A DNA stretch of 64,000 bases from Sulfurospirillum cavolei (GTDB taxonomy: Bacteria; Campylobacterota; Campylobacteria; Campylobacterales; Sulfurospirillaceae), in assembly GCF_001548055.1 (NCBI RefSeq), contig NZ_AP014724.1, forward strand, positions 1,860,001 to 1,924,000, read 5' to 3'. The position numbers and the translations under genes are program-made. Positions 10,298 to 18,196 of the stretch are shown here, piece by piece (within the stretch, counting starts at the first letter, position 1; every line of letters starts with the position of its first letter). Under the pieces are notes generated by a model, which was not told the origin of the DNA, did not search any database, and saw nothing but the letters and a program-made list of their open reading frames with translations.

Positions 10298-10327
10298 GAC
10301 ATGTAAAGAGAGAACTCTTTACATGTC
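10298..10327 (+). terminator. Hairpin made of two inverted ACATGTAA motifs
   Basis: A 13-bp perfect stem (GACATGTAAAGAG / CTCTTTACATGTC) with an AGAA loop lies 13 bases after the chemoreceptor stop. Both arms are copies of the dispersed motif in opposite orientation. The T-tract is poor, so termination efficiency is uncertain. Confidence 0.65.
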
Positions 10328-10368
10328 ACTTCCGTCGATAAGCCAAAAACATTACTTTATGAAAAGAA

Positions 10369-11751
10369 GTGAGAATGTACCGTAACGTTTTAAGAAGAGC
10401 TATTGTGTCGTGGAAAATGAAGCCTTGCTTGCATCAGCCCGCGAGGAACAGGCTATGGTATCGCATAGACCCTTTAACGCATTTAGCCAATCGTATCGCT
10501 TTGCACGAAGCCCTTATGCGCATCGAAAGCGCACCCGCACGCCCTCAATACCAAGCTTTGCTGATTTTGGATTTGGACCGTTTTCGAACAATCAATCATA
10601 CGCAAGGGCATATAACGGGCGATCGTATTTTAATCGAGCTTGCATCGCGATTCCAACATCTTTTGGGCACGCAAGGAGATCTTTACCGTTCAGGCGGCGA
10701 TGAATTTAGCGTGTTATACGAAACGCCTTTTCACGAAGAATCTCACGCCAAAGACGCCGCACTTTTTTTAGCAAAAAAATTGTCCTATGTCGTTTCTTCT
10801 GCCATAACCATCGATCATAAGAGCTTTCGACTGAGTGCGAGTATCGGGATAATCGTCTTTAAAAACCGATCGTATTCTGCCGAGCATCTCTTTCAGTATG
10901 CCGATAGCGCACTTTTTCGCGCCAAAGAGGAAGGAAAAAATACGATTCGCTTTTTTCAAAGCGACTTTCAAACGCATTTAGAGAGCAAGGCCGTTTTTTT
11001 GGAACAACTGCTTTTTGCCGTGGAAAACGATCAGATGGAGCTTTTTTACCAAACGCAAACAACGCTGACATGTGAGAATGCGCCGCGCATTTACGGTGCG
11101 GAAGCCTTGATTCGATGGCACCATCCGCATATCGGAACGGTTGCGCCGAACCGTTTTATTCCTCTTGCCGAAGAGAGCGGACTCATCATTCCTTTAGGGC
11201 ATTGGATTTTAGAACATGCGATGCGCCAACTCAAGGCGTGGGAAAACGATCCGGACAAACATACGTGGCGACTCTCGATCAATATCAGCACGAAGCAGTT
11301 TGAGCATGAGAGTTTTCTCCCTTCCGTGTGCGCTTTGCTCAAACGCATCGCCTGCGATCCTCGTAAAATCTGTTTTGAACTGACCGAAAGTCTTTTGATT
11401 CAAGATGCGAAAAAAGCCCTGCGAAAAATCTTCGAACTTAAACGCCTCGGCATCTTGCTTTCGATCGACGATTTCGGTACGGGGTTTTCTTCGCTTTCGT
11501 ATTTAAGGCGACTCAAAGTAGACGAACTCAAAATCGATAAGAGTTTTGTTCGAAGGATGCTTTCAAGTCCCGTCGATCGAACGATTATCGAGACGATTTT
11601 AACCTTAGGCAAACGCTTCAACCTTGCAATCGTCGCGGAAGGAATCGAAACGCAAGCGCAATTCCAAGCGTTAAAGAACTTGGGCTGTCGCTCTTTTCAA
11701 GGGTATTTGTTTCACAAACCCTGCTCCATAGCTTCGATTGGCTCGTTTTGA
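10369..11751 (+). CDS. GGDEF-EAL cyclic-di-GMP turnover protein
   Basis: The 460-residue cytoplasmic protein has no membrane segment or recognisable sensor domain. The GGDEF domain (about 35-200) has LDLDRFRTINHTQGHITGDRIL and an intact SGGDEF active site. The EAL domain (about 210-455) has GAEALIRW, NISTKQFEHESF, ELTESLL and DDFGTGFSSLSYLRRL, all consistent with phosphodiesterase activity. It could therefore make or degrade c-di-GMP. The start is a GTG (10369); an ATG two codons later is the alternative. It lies between a chemoreceptor and an HD-GYP protein, suggesting a local motility and c-di-GMP group. Confidence 0.93.
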   Translation: MRMYRNVLRRAIVSWKMKPCLHQPARNRLWYRIDPLTHLANRIALHEALMRIESAPARPQYQALLILDLDRFRTINHTQGHITGDRILIELASRFQHLLGTQGDLYRSGGDEFSVLYETPFHEESHAKDAALFLAKKLSYVVSSAITIDHKSFRLSASIGIIVFKNRSYSAEHLFQYADSALFRAKEEGKNTIRFFQSDFQTHLESKAVFLEQLLFAVENDQMELFYQTQTTLTCENAPRIYGAEALIRWHHPHIGTVAPNRFIPLAEESGLIIPLGHWILEHAMRQLKAWENDPDKHTWRLSINISTKQFEHESFLPSVCALLKRIACDPRKICFELTESLLIQDAKKALRKIFELKRLGILLSIDDFGTGFSSLSYLRRLKVDELKIDKSFVRRMLSSPVDRTIIETILTLGKRFNLAIVAEGIETQAQFQALKNLGCRSFQGYLFHKPCSIASIGSF

Positions 11752-11885
11752 TCGTTAAGGGTTTTAAAATTCATCGTGATTTTGTATAATAAACTTCCGA
11801 CAAAAGACCCTTGCCAAAAGGCGTGCGGTGTTTGGAAGAAGTAAAGAGCTTTACAACACGATTCCTCGAATAAAAGAGATTGACG

Positions 11886-14066
11886 ATGATTGAAAATACG
11901 CAAGAGACTCGCAAAACATCGATGCTTATTCTTGAAAGCTCGCTTGTATTTTCAAACGTCCTGCAAAAAAACCTTTGTGCCTTAAACTATCGCGTGACGC
12001 TTGCCAAAACGCTCTACCAAGCCGTCGAACTGCTCAGCGTCCAAACGTTCGACGTGATCGTACTCGATCTTCATTTACGCGACGGCGAAGGCGAGATGAT
12101 CTTGCAAAATCTCTCGATCCTCGATCCGAAACTTAAAATGATCGTCTATTCGATCGATCATGATCCCAACCGCTCACACACATGGGATCGTTACGGTGTT
12201 TTAGCCTTTCTTTCCAAGTCCGATCCGATCGCTCACATTGTCCGTAAGATCGACGCACTCGCTCAATCGTGTGACCAAGAGCCCCGTGCGCGTCTTCTTT
12301 GGATCGGCGAGCTCGAATCAACGGTTCAACACGTTCGGACACTCTTACATGTAAGAAATTACCGCCTTTTTGTTGCTCAAAGCCAAGAAGAAGCGTTCTC
12401 TTTCGCGCCGATCGATCTGATCCTTCTCGAACTCGATGTGTACGATACTGCGAATGTTGAGCGTTTACGCCAAGTGCGCGCCGCTTACGCTGAGCCGCAA
12501 ACGCCGATTTTTATCGTGACGCAAGCGTACGATTCGGCGTTGCTTCACGCGTTGATCCAAAACGGTGCCAACGAATTTTTCGTCAAACCGCTTTTAGGCG
12601 AAATGCTAGGAGAGAGAATCGACTTTTGGCTCGAGAGACAACGCATTCAAAACGTGCAACAACGCGAAGGTCGCTTGCTTCAAGAGTACAAAAACGTGAT
12701 CGACAAAAGTATGATCGTCTCCAAAACGGACCCGCACGGTATCATTACGTACGTGAACGAGCAGTTTTGCGATATTTCGGGCTATCGTGCCGACGAACTC
12801 ATCGGACGGTCGCATCGCATCGTTCGTCATCCCGACACGCCCGCATCGGTTTTTCAAGACCTTTGGACAACGATCTTAAGCGGCAACATGTGGAAAGGGA
12901 TTTTAAAAAATCGTAAAAAAGACGGCTCCGCGTATTGGGTTCATGCGTTTATTTACCCTATTATCACGCGCAAAGGGCAGATCGACGAAGTGATCGCGAT
13001 TCGCCATGACGTCACCCAACTGCACCTTGTGAAAGAGAGCCTAAGCCGAGCACTCCAACGCTCCGACTCCGATCTTGACGAAGCGTTTCACCTTTCCAAA
13101 CAATACGAAACCGTCATCGACGAAAGCAATAGTCTCACGCGCGTCGATACCGAAGGAAAAATCTTATTTGTCAATAAACGCTTTTGCGAGCTTTCCGGTT
13201 ACGCGAAAGAAGAGGTCATCGAGCAGAGTTTTAGTGCTATGTATGCAGACGACATCGATCCGCTCGTCGTCAAGCAGCTATGGGAGACGATCCAATCGGG
13301 GCACATTTGGAGAGGCGTTTTAAAAAACAAACGCAAAGACGGCTCGCTTTATTGGGTCAAAGCCACGGTTGTGCCTATCAAAGACAAACAAGGCAAAATC
13401 ACCGAATTTATGTCCGTCCGTAACGATATTAGCGAGATTATCAAACTTCACGAAGAGATCGAGTCGACGCAACAAGAGATCATCTACCATATGGGCGAAA
13501 TTGCGGAGAGCCGAAGCCAAGAGACGGGAAACCATGTCCGACGCGTTGCCGAGTATTCACGTCTTTTGGCACTCAAATACGGACTGGACGCACAAGAAGC
13601 CAACAAAATCGCCATGGCTTCGCCCATGCACGACATCGGCAAAGTCGGTATCCCCGATGCGATTTTGCATAAACCCGGAAAATTAACGGACGAAGAATGG
13701 GAGATTATGAAAACGCACGCCATGCTCGGTTATGCCGTTTTACAACACTCCAAACGTCCTATTTTACAAGCTTCGGCGATTATCGCCAAAGAACACCACG
13801 AGAAGTACGACGGCACGGGATACCCCTTAGGACTCAGCGGCGAAACGATTCACCTTTACGCGCGAATCGTTGCGATCGCCGATGTTTTCGACGCGCTCAG
13901 TCACGATCGCTGCTATAAAAAAGCCTGGGAAGACGCCGACGTTTTTGCGTTTTTTGAAAAAGAAAGAGGCACGCATTTCGATCCGAACTTGGTCGATATG
14001 TTCTTAGCCGCAAAAGAAGAATTTTTAACCATCCGCAACCATTTCAAAGACGCACTCAATCCGTAA
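11886..14066 (+). CDS. REC-REC-PAS-PAS-HD-GYP protein, putative c-di-GMP phosphodiesterase
   Basis: The product is about 726 residues. Receiver-like domain 1 (about 10-130) has VIVLDLHLRDG with the phosphoacceptor Asp. Receiver-like domain 2 (about 140-255) has LILLELDVYDT, where Glu replaces it. Two PAS domains follow (about 270-385 and 410-525). The first carries RIVRHPDTPASVF, like the FAD-binding PAS of Aer. The HD-GYP domain (about 535-715) has HDIGKVGIP, EHHEKYDGTGYP and IVAIADVFDALS, so it should hydrolyse c-di-GMP. ATG 11886 suits the AAAAGAG site better than the ATG at 11880. Inputs are probably redox state and a partner kinase. Confidence 0.93.
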   Translation: MIENTQETRKTSMLILESSLVFSNVLQKNLCALNYRVTLAKTLYQAVELLSVQTFDVIVLDLHLRDGEGEMILQNLSILDPKLKMIVYSIDHDPNRSHTWDRYGVLAFLSKSDPIAHIVRKIDALAQSCDQEPRARLLWIGELESTVQHVRTLLHVRNYRLFVAQSQEEAFSFAPIDLILLELDVYDTANVERLRQVRAAYAEPQTPIFIVTQAYDSALLHALIQNGANEFFVKPLLGEMLGERIDFWLERQRIQNVQQREGRLLQEYKNVIDKSMIVSKTDPHGIITYVNEQFCDISGYRADELIGRSHRIVRHPDTPASVFQDLWTTILSGNMWKGILKNRKKDGSAYWVHAFIYPIITRKGQIDEVIAIRHDVTQLHLVKESLSRALQRSDSDLDEAFHLSKQYETVIDESNSLTRVDTEGKILFVNKRFCELSGYAKEEVIEQSFSAMYADDIDPLVVKQLWETIQSGHIWRGVLKNKRKDGSLYWVKATVVPIKDKQGKITEFMSVRNDISEIIKLHEEIESTQQEIIYHMGEIAESRSQETGNHVRRVAEYSRLLALKYGLDAQEANKIAMASPMHDIGKVGIPDAILHKPGKLTDEEWEIMKTHAMLGYAVLQHSKRPILQASAIIAKEHHEKYDGTGYPLGLSGETIHLYARIVAIADVFDALSHDRCYKKAWEDADVFAFFEKERGTHFDPNLVDMFLAAKEEFLTIRNHFKDALNP

Positions 14067-14069
14067 TAT

Positions 14070-14687
14070 TTACTTTTGGGTTGAAGAGGCAAGCTCTATG
14101 CCAAGCCCAGCGAACGTGAGTGCAAATCCTTTTTTCATCCACGACTGTACGCGACGCGACGCAAGGACGTTTTGACGAAAACCGTGCGCCAAAAAGCCGT
14201 AAAAAACAAATACGACAAACGTCATGAGCATAAAGACGCAGCTAAGTGCAACCATATCGCCCAGAGGCGAAGCGGTATCGGCACGGATAAATTGCGGTAA
14301 AAACGCTAAAAAGAAAATCGTCAATTTCGGATTGAGGATATTGAGCAAAAAGGCTTTCGCGATCAAAGAAAGAGCACTCGTGCGCGTCGCTTGCATATGC
14401 GTTTCAAAACCGCTTTGATCTCTCCACGTCAGAATCGCAAGGTAAAAGAGGTACAACACGCCCGCTATTTTCAACGCTTCAAATGCCAGCGCGCTCGTGT
14501 GCATAATCGCGGCAAGCCCGAAAATCGTCGCTAAAAGATGCGGAACGATGCCAAGCGTACATCCGAGTGCCGCAAATATTCCGGCACTTCTACCCTGAAC
14601 CAGTGCCGTCGAAATCGTAAAGATAACGCCCGTTCCGGGAATCAGCACGACAATAAGCGACGTTATGAGAAATTCCAAACCGATCAT
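14070..14687 (-). CDS. LysE/RhtB family amino-acid exporter
   Basis: This 205-residue inner-membrane protein has about six hydrophobic segments. It has the LysE-family N-terminus FLITSLIVVLIPGTGVIFTISTALVQGRSAG and the internal AFLLNILNPKLTIFFLAFLPQF block. Family members export amino acids or their derivatives, driven by the proton gradient. AAGGAG precedes the ATG. It is convergent with the HD-GYP gene, with only 3 bases between them. The substrate is unknown. Confidence 0.9.
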   Translation of the reverse strand: MIGLEFLITSLIVVLIPGTGVIFTISTALVQGRSAGIFAALGCTLGIVPHLLATIFGLAAIMHTSALAFEALKIAGVLYLFYLAILTWRDQSGFETHMQATRTSALSLIAKAFLLNILNPKLTIFFLAFLPQFIRADTASPLGDMVALSCVFMLMTFVVFVFYGFLAHGFRQNVLASRRVQSWMKKGFALTFAGLGIELASSTQK

Positions 14688-14745
14688 CCGAGCACTCCTT
14701 GAAGTAATGTCGCTATTGTACCATACGCGACATTGAGAAGACTCT

Positions 14746-15435
14746 CTAGCGTATTTGCATGTAAGCTAAATCACTCGTACCGTTTAAACGCTTGATAAGA
14801 CTGTCGCGGTACGATGGCGCGATCGAAGATAGCGTTAAAATACGTTCCAAAGTCATGGCAAAATGCGTCGGTTCCAAAAAAGCGCGGTTGGCGTCCAAAA
14901 TACTGATAGGGCACGCTTCTTGGCTAACGATGCGCACCGCATCTCCCGTACCGATCACTCCCTCTTTTACCACCCGATAATACCAACCACTGAGTCCACT
15001 TGTAAAAATTTCATTGGTAAACGCTGTGTGATTCCACCGCCGTGAAATCTTCCAACACGGCTTGCGCGGTTGCGTGACTTGAAGGATAGCCGAGCCGATT
15101 TCATAAACATCGCCGAGCATCACGTTTGCTTCTTGAAGTCCGACGATCGTTAGGTTTTCCGACAATGCGCCAAAAGGTAAACGCTCCAATCCCAAAAACG
15201 TCGCCCAATGCGCATAGTTTTCGTAGCTGTTCGCAAACACGGCTTTGTCGATGCCACCGTGATGCGCTCTATCGGCAACCTCATCGTCTTCGAAGCCTTC
15301 AAAACTTACATGTAAAGGTCTTCTTGCAACCTCTTTAAACGAAGCCGTATGCCACGCTTTGTCTAAAAACTCTTTTGCGTTTTCATCGCCGTACGTTTTA
15401 GCACGCCCAACCTGCACCGAAAGCACCTTTGGCAT
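14746..15435 (-). CDS. MOSC domain protein (YiiM-like)
   Basis: The 229-residue soluble protein has a MOSC sulfurase-type domain. Supporting segments are RPLHVSFEGFEDDEVADRAHHGGIDKAVFA, LPFGALSENLTIVG, and QPRKPCWKISRRWN with the conserved Cys. MOSC proteins bind or transfer sulfur on molybdenum cofactor; YiiM-type members detoxify N-hydroxylated bases. Given several molybdoenzymes here, a Moco-linked function is plausible but not shown. AAGGAG precedes the ATG. A dispersed-motif site at 15308-15313 encodes the Leu-His-Val. Confidence 0.88.
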   Translation of the reverse strand: MPKVLSVQVGRAKTYGDENAKEFLDKAWHTASFKEVARRPLHVSFEGFEDDEVADRAHHGGIDKAVFANSYENYAHWATFLGLERLPFGALSENLTIVGLQEANVMLGDVYEIGSAILQVTQPRKPCWKISRRWNHTAFTNEIFTSGLSGWYYRVVKEGVIGTGDAVRIVSQEACPISILDANRAFLEPTHFAMTLERILTLSSIAPSYRDSLIKRLNGTSDLAYMQIR

Positions 15436-15522
15436 CGCATCTCCTTTTTCGTTGCATTCATTGTAGCATCATCTTTTTTTTTACGCGTTGATGTGCATCA
15501 AAAGGGTTTACATGTAAAGATT

Positions 15523-16287
15523 TTATTTGCTCAATTGCACTTCAAGGCGCATCATAGCAACATGCACCCTACCCTCAGAATCGGGTGGGCAAAGTGTACT
15601 ATACGCTTCTATCCACGCTTTGACAAACGCCTCTTTTTGCTCACTTGGGACACGGTTGATAAACGGAAACCATGTTGTCTCAAGCCAACCGCGAAACGCT
15701 TTGAGCGTGTCATGTACCATATCTTTAGACACTAAATGCGCTTGGTATGTGCTAAAACCTACGCCCTTTAACAATGTTTCATAGGTTTTATCCGAATGAA
15801 ACGTGTACGGCGACTCAAAGCCTTCAAAATACTCGGCATACGCGGGGAGAATGTGATGAAATGCTTCAAACACTTTTGCGCCATTCCCCGCTCCTCCCAT
15901 CTGCAAAATCGCTCTGCCCTTTGGTTTGAGGGCTTTAAAAATACCCTGCAAAATAGCGTCATGGTCTTTCGCCCAGTGCAACGCGGCATTGGAGAACACC
16001 ACGTCAAAACGCTCATTGAAGCTTAGCGCTTGTGCATCCATTTGCATAAAAAGAGGCTTTGAAAATGCTTCTTTGGCATAAGCAATCATCTCATGACTAA
16101 AGTCGATACCGACGACTTCACCGTGGGTGAGGCGACTCAACGCATCGGTAATTTTTCCATCGCCGCACCCGATGTCCAAGATGGATTCATCGCCTTTAAG
16201 TGCCATCTTTTCGATCAACTCGTTCGCCCAAACCGCTTGTCCTTTTGAATTTGCCGCGTAAACATCGGCGTTCCATTGTCCACTCAT
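15523..16287 (-). CDS. SAM-dependent methyltransferase (trans-aconitate methyltransferase-like)
   Basis: The 254-residue class I methyltransferase has motif I ILDIGCGDGKIT (about residues 35-46) and motif II VVGIDFSHEMI. Further on are FDVVFSNAALHWAKDHDAIL and LKPKGRAILQMGG. The overall pattern resembles Tam (trans-aconitate 2-methyltransferase), but the substrate is not certain. I chose ATG 16287 because AAGGA precedes it; the open frame reaches 16362 but would cross a dispersed motif and the leuA stop. It lies 28 bases downstream of leuA and may share its transcript. Confidence 0.85.
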   Translation of the reverse strand: MSGQWNADVYAANSKGQAVWANELIEKMALKGDESILDIGCGDGKITDALSRLTHGEVVGIDFSHEMIAYAKEAFSKPLFMQMDAQALSFNERFDVVFSNAALHWAKDHDAILQGIFKALKPKGRAILQMGGAGNGAKVFEAFHHILPAYAEYFEGFESPYTFHSDKTYETLLKGVGFSTYQAHLVSKDMVHDTLKAFRGWLETTWFPFINRVPSEQKEAFVKAWIEAYSTLCPPDSEGRVHVAMMRLEVQLSK

Positions 16288-16315
16288 GATTTGTCCTTCT
16301 TTACATGTAAAGATC

Positions 16316-17632
16316 TTAAAGCTTGCACATTTGGCGGAAGACTTTAAAAATCTCTTCCGCATTCACTTCGATCCCCTTCTCATCGCACAACTTCTGCACT
16401 TCTAGCGCAATTTCGACTTGCATCGATTTGGTCGTCTCAATGCCGTAAAACTCCTTCAGCACATACGCCACGCCTCCTTTACCAGACTGAGAGTTGATGC
16501 GCACCACATCGCGGTAATCCCGCTTAATATCTTTGGGGTCGATCACAAGGTACGGGACGTGCCAATAACCATCTAACACCACCTTTTGATACTCCATACC
16601 TTTCTTTATAGCGTCTTGATGCGTGCCCGAAAAAGCCGTGTAGATCATAGAGCCTACATAAGGGTGACGGGGAGGAATGGTGCTGTGGGTCAAAGTGATG
16701 ATCTCCTGCAAAATCGTATCGATGTTGTAGATGTCTAACATCGGGTCAATCCCTTGCGAGTAAAGATTGAACGCCAACGTGACCAAGTCAACATTACCCG
16801 CACGCTCGCCATTTCCTAAAAGCGTTCCCTCAACCCTTTGCGCCCCCGCTAAAATAGCCATCTCGGCACTGGCAACCGCACATCCTCTATCGTTGTGCGG
16901 ATGAACGCTCAATATTACGGAGTCGCGTTCCAACATCTGTTTGCTCATCCACTCGATTCTATCGGCATAGATGTTGGGTGTGCATGCCTCTAAGGTGTTT
17001 GGCAAATTGATAACCATCGGTGCGTTTTTGATTGGCATCCACTCGCTGATAACCGCATTCACCACATCGCGTGCAAACTCCAACTCCGTTTGGGAAAAGC
17101 TCTCAGGTGAATACTGAAACAACACATCGCCTTTAAAGTTTGCCGCCTCTTCTTTGATGATGCGTGTGCCCTCAACCGCTAAAGCGATGATCTCCGCTTT
17201 GCTTTTGTCAAACACAATTTTGCGCTGATTGTCCGCGGTCGGGTTGTAAAGGTGCATCGTTACTTTTTTCGCTCCTCTCATCGCTTCAAAGGTTCTTTTG
17301 ATGTGTTTTTCGATGGAAGGCATCAAAACCGCAACCCTAACATCTTCAGGGATCAAGTTCTGCTCAATCAACGCTCGACAAAAATCAAAATCGGTCTGCG
17401 ACGCACTCGGATATGCGATCTCGATCTCTTTAAATCCCATCTCCACCAATTTTTGAAAATACGCCAATTTTTTGGTCGCATTCATGGGTTCTACTAAAGC
17501 TTGATTGCCATCTCGAAGATCGGTACTCACCCAAATGGGCGCTCCTGTGATAACGTTACTCGCCCACTCGCGGTGTGCTAAAGGTACCAACGGGTACGGT
17601 TTGTATTTTTTAAATGTTTGTGCAGTTTGCAT
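16316..17632 (-). CDS. leuA: 2-isopropylmalate synthase, type 2, lacking the regulatory domain
   Basis: This enzyme condenses acetyl-CoA with 2-oxoisovalerate, the first committed step of leucine synthesis. Visible are WVSTDLRDGNQAL (about 35-47), the metal-binding HPHNDRG, GTLLGNGERAGNVDL, and GTHQDAIKKG of the accessory region. The order matches the yeast/actinobacterial (type 2) family. At 438 residues it ends just after the subdomain following GKGGVAYVLKEFYG, exactly where the C-terminal leucine-binding LeuA_dimer domain should begin. No remnant of that domain is seen before the next gene. It is probably insensitive to allosteric leucine control; the upstream leader peptide suggests control by attenuation instead. 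Confidence 0.93.
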   Translation of the reverse strand: MQTAQTFKKYKPYPLVPLAHREWASNVITGAPIWVSTDLRDGNQALVEPMNATKKLAYFQKLVEMGFKEIEIAYPSASQTDFDFCRALIEQNLIPEDVRVAVLMPSIEKHIKRTFEAMRGAKKVTMHLYNPTADNQRKIVFDKSKAEIIALAVEGTRIIKEEAANFKGDVLFQYSPESFSQTELEFARDVVNAVISEWMPIKNAPMVINLPNTLEACTPNIYADRIEWMSKQMLERDSVILSVHPHNDRGCAVASAEMAILAGAQRVEGTLLGNGERAGNVDLVTLAFNLYSQGIDPMLDIYNIDTILQEIITLTHSTIPPRHPYVGSMIYTAFSGTHQDAIKKGMEYQKVVLDGYWHVPYLVIDPKDIKRDYRDVVRINSQSGKGGVAYVLKEFYGIETTKSMQVEIALEVQKLCDEKGIEVNAEEIFKVFRQMCKL

Positions 17633-17724
17633 AGAAATATCCTTAAGTATTCAAATGAGCTACAAGCTCATACATGCCAAATCAGGCAGAAAAATCTTGT
17701 GTTAAGACAAGAAAAACAACAATG

Positions 17725-17871
17725 AAAATAGACTTCTTGTAAAACTTGTTTTGCAAGAAGTAAGAGCACCAAAGGTGCGTGGGCACTCTGCCGAAGAGAA
17801 CCTAGTGTTAACGTAGTCTTTGGAGCTTTGCTTCAAAGACGTGTCAGAAGTTCTTGCTATTTTGCAAGAAC
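17725..17871. repeat. Structured two-copy element, copy 1 (leuA 5' leader region)
   Basis: This stretch of about 147 bases recurs at 41702-41829. On the plus strand it folds as ACTTCTTG/CAAGAAGT; GCACC-AAA-GGTGC; GGCA-CTC-TGCC; an 11-bp stem with a TTT loop (17816-17840); and GTTCTTGC/GCAAGAAC. In the 11-bp stem one pair is G-C here and A-U in copy 2, which is a compensatory change. A neighbouring G-U pair is kept in both copies and would be a mismatch on the other strand, which favours plus-strand RNA. It lies between the leader peptide and leuA, so on the minus strand it is part of the leuA leader transcript. I do not recognise it as a known riboswitch. Confidence 0.7.
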
Positions 17872-17971
17872 GCTAATGATAAAAATTGAGCTGATTAGGT
17901 AGAGGTATCCTCAGGGCTAAAAAGCCAATTTAAAAATCAACAGTGAAAAAAAAGGGGTTAAGAATGAAGGT

Positions 17972-18073
17972 TTAACGGAGCTTCAGGAGGAGGACGACGA
18001 CGAGTGATGCGTTAGAAAATTGCGCAATGCTCTGAGGTTGGGGTATGGTGTGATGGGTGATAAATGTTGCCAT
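17972..18073 (-). CDS. leuA leader peptide (attenuation)
   Basis: This 33-residue ORF starts at an ATG with a strong AAAGGAG 7 bases upstream. It ends in NASLVVVLLLKLR, that is three Val codons (GTC) followed by three Leu codons (CTC, CTC, CTG). A Leu/Val codon run in a short, well-translated ORF ahead of leuA is the hallmark of ribosome-stalling attenuation. The region between it and leuA contains several hairpins. Low charged Leu-tRNA or Val-tRNA would stall the ribosome and change the downstream fold. Regulation is inferred; the peptide and its translation signals are seen directly. Confidence 0.85.
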   Translation of the reverse strand: MATFITHHTIPQPQSIAQFSNASLVVVLLLKLR

Positions 18074-18102
18074 CTGAGTCTCCTTTAAGAAAATTTGACA
18101 AA

Positions 18103-18131
18103 AGTATAGCACAGAAGTTTGAAAATCGCAA
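18103..18131 (-). promoter_or_regulatory. Sigma-70-type promoter of leuA
   Basis: On the minus strand TTGCGA (-35) is separated by 17 bases from the extended -10 TGCTATACT. Transcription would start near 18096, giving an untranslated leader of about 23 bases before the leader-peptide ATG. Confidence 0.7.
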
Positions 18132-18196
18132 AAAAGGTTTGACATGTAAGACATCAAAAAACCGTTTTTGCGATCAAATCGTTTCCGGCTAAAGAT

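Noticed and set aside
17972-18157. 61-codon version of the leuA leader ORF
   Set aside because: It would start upstream of the promoter -35 box. The internal ATG at 18073 has the strong ribosome-binding site.
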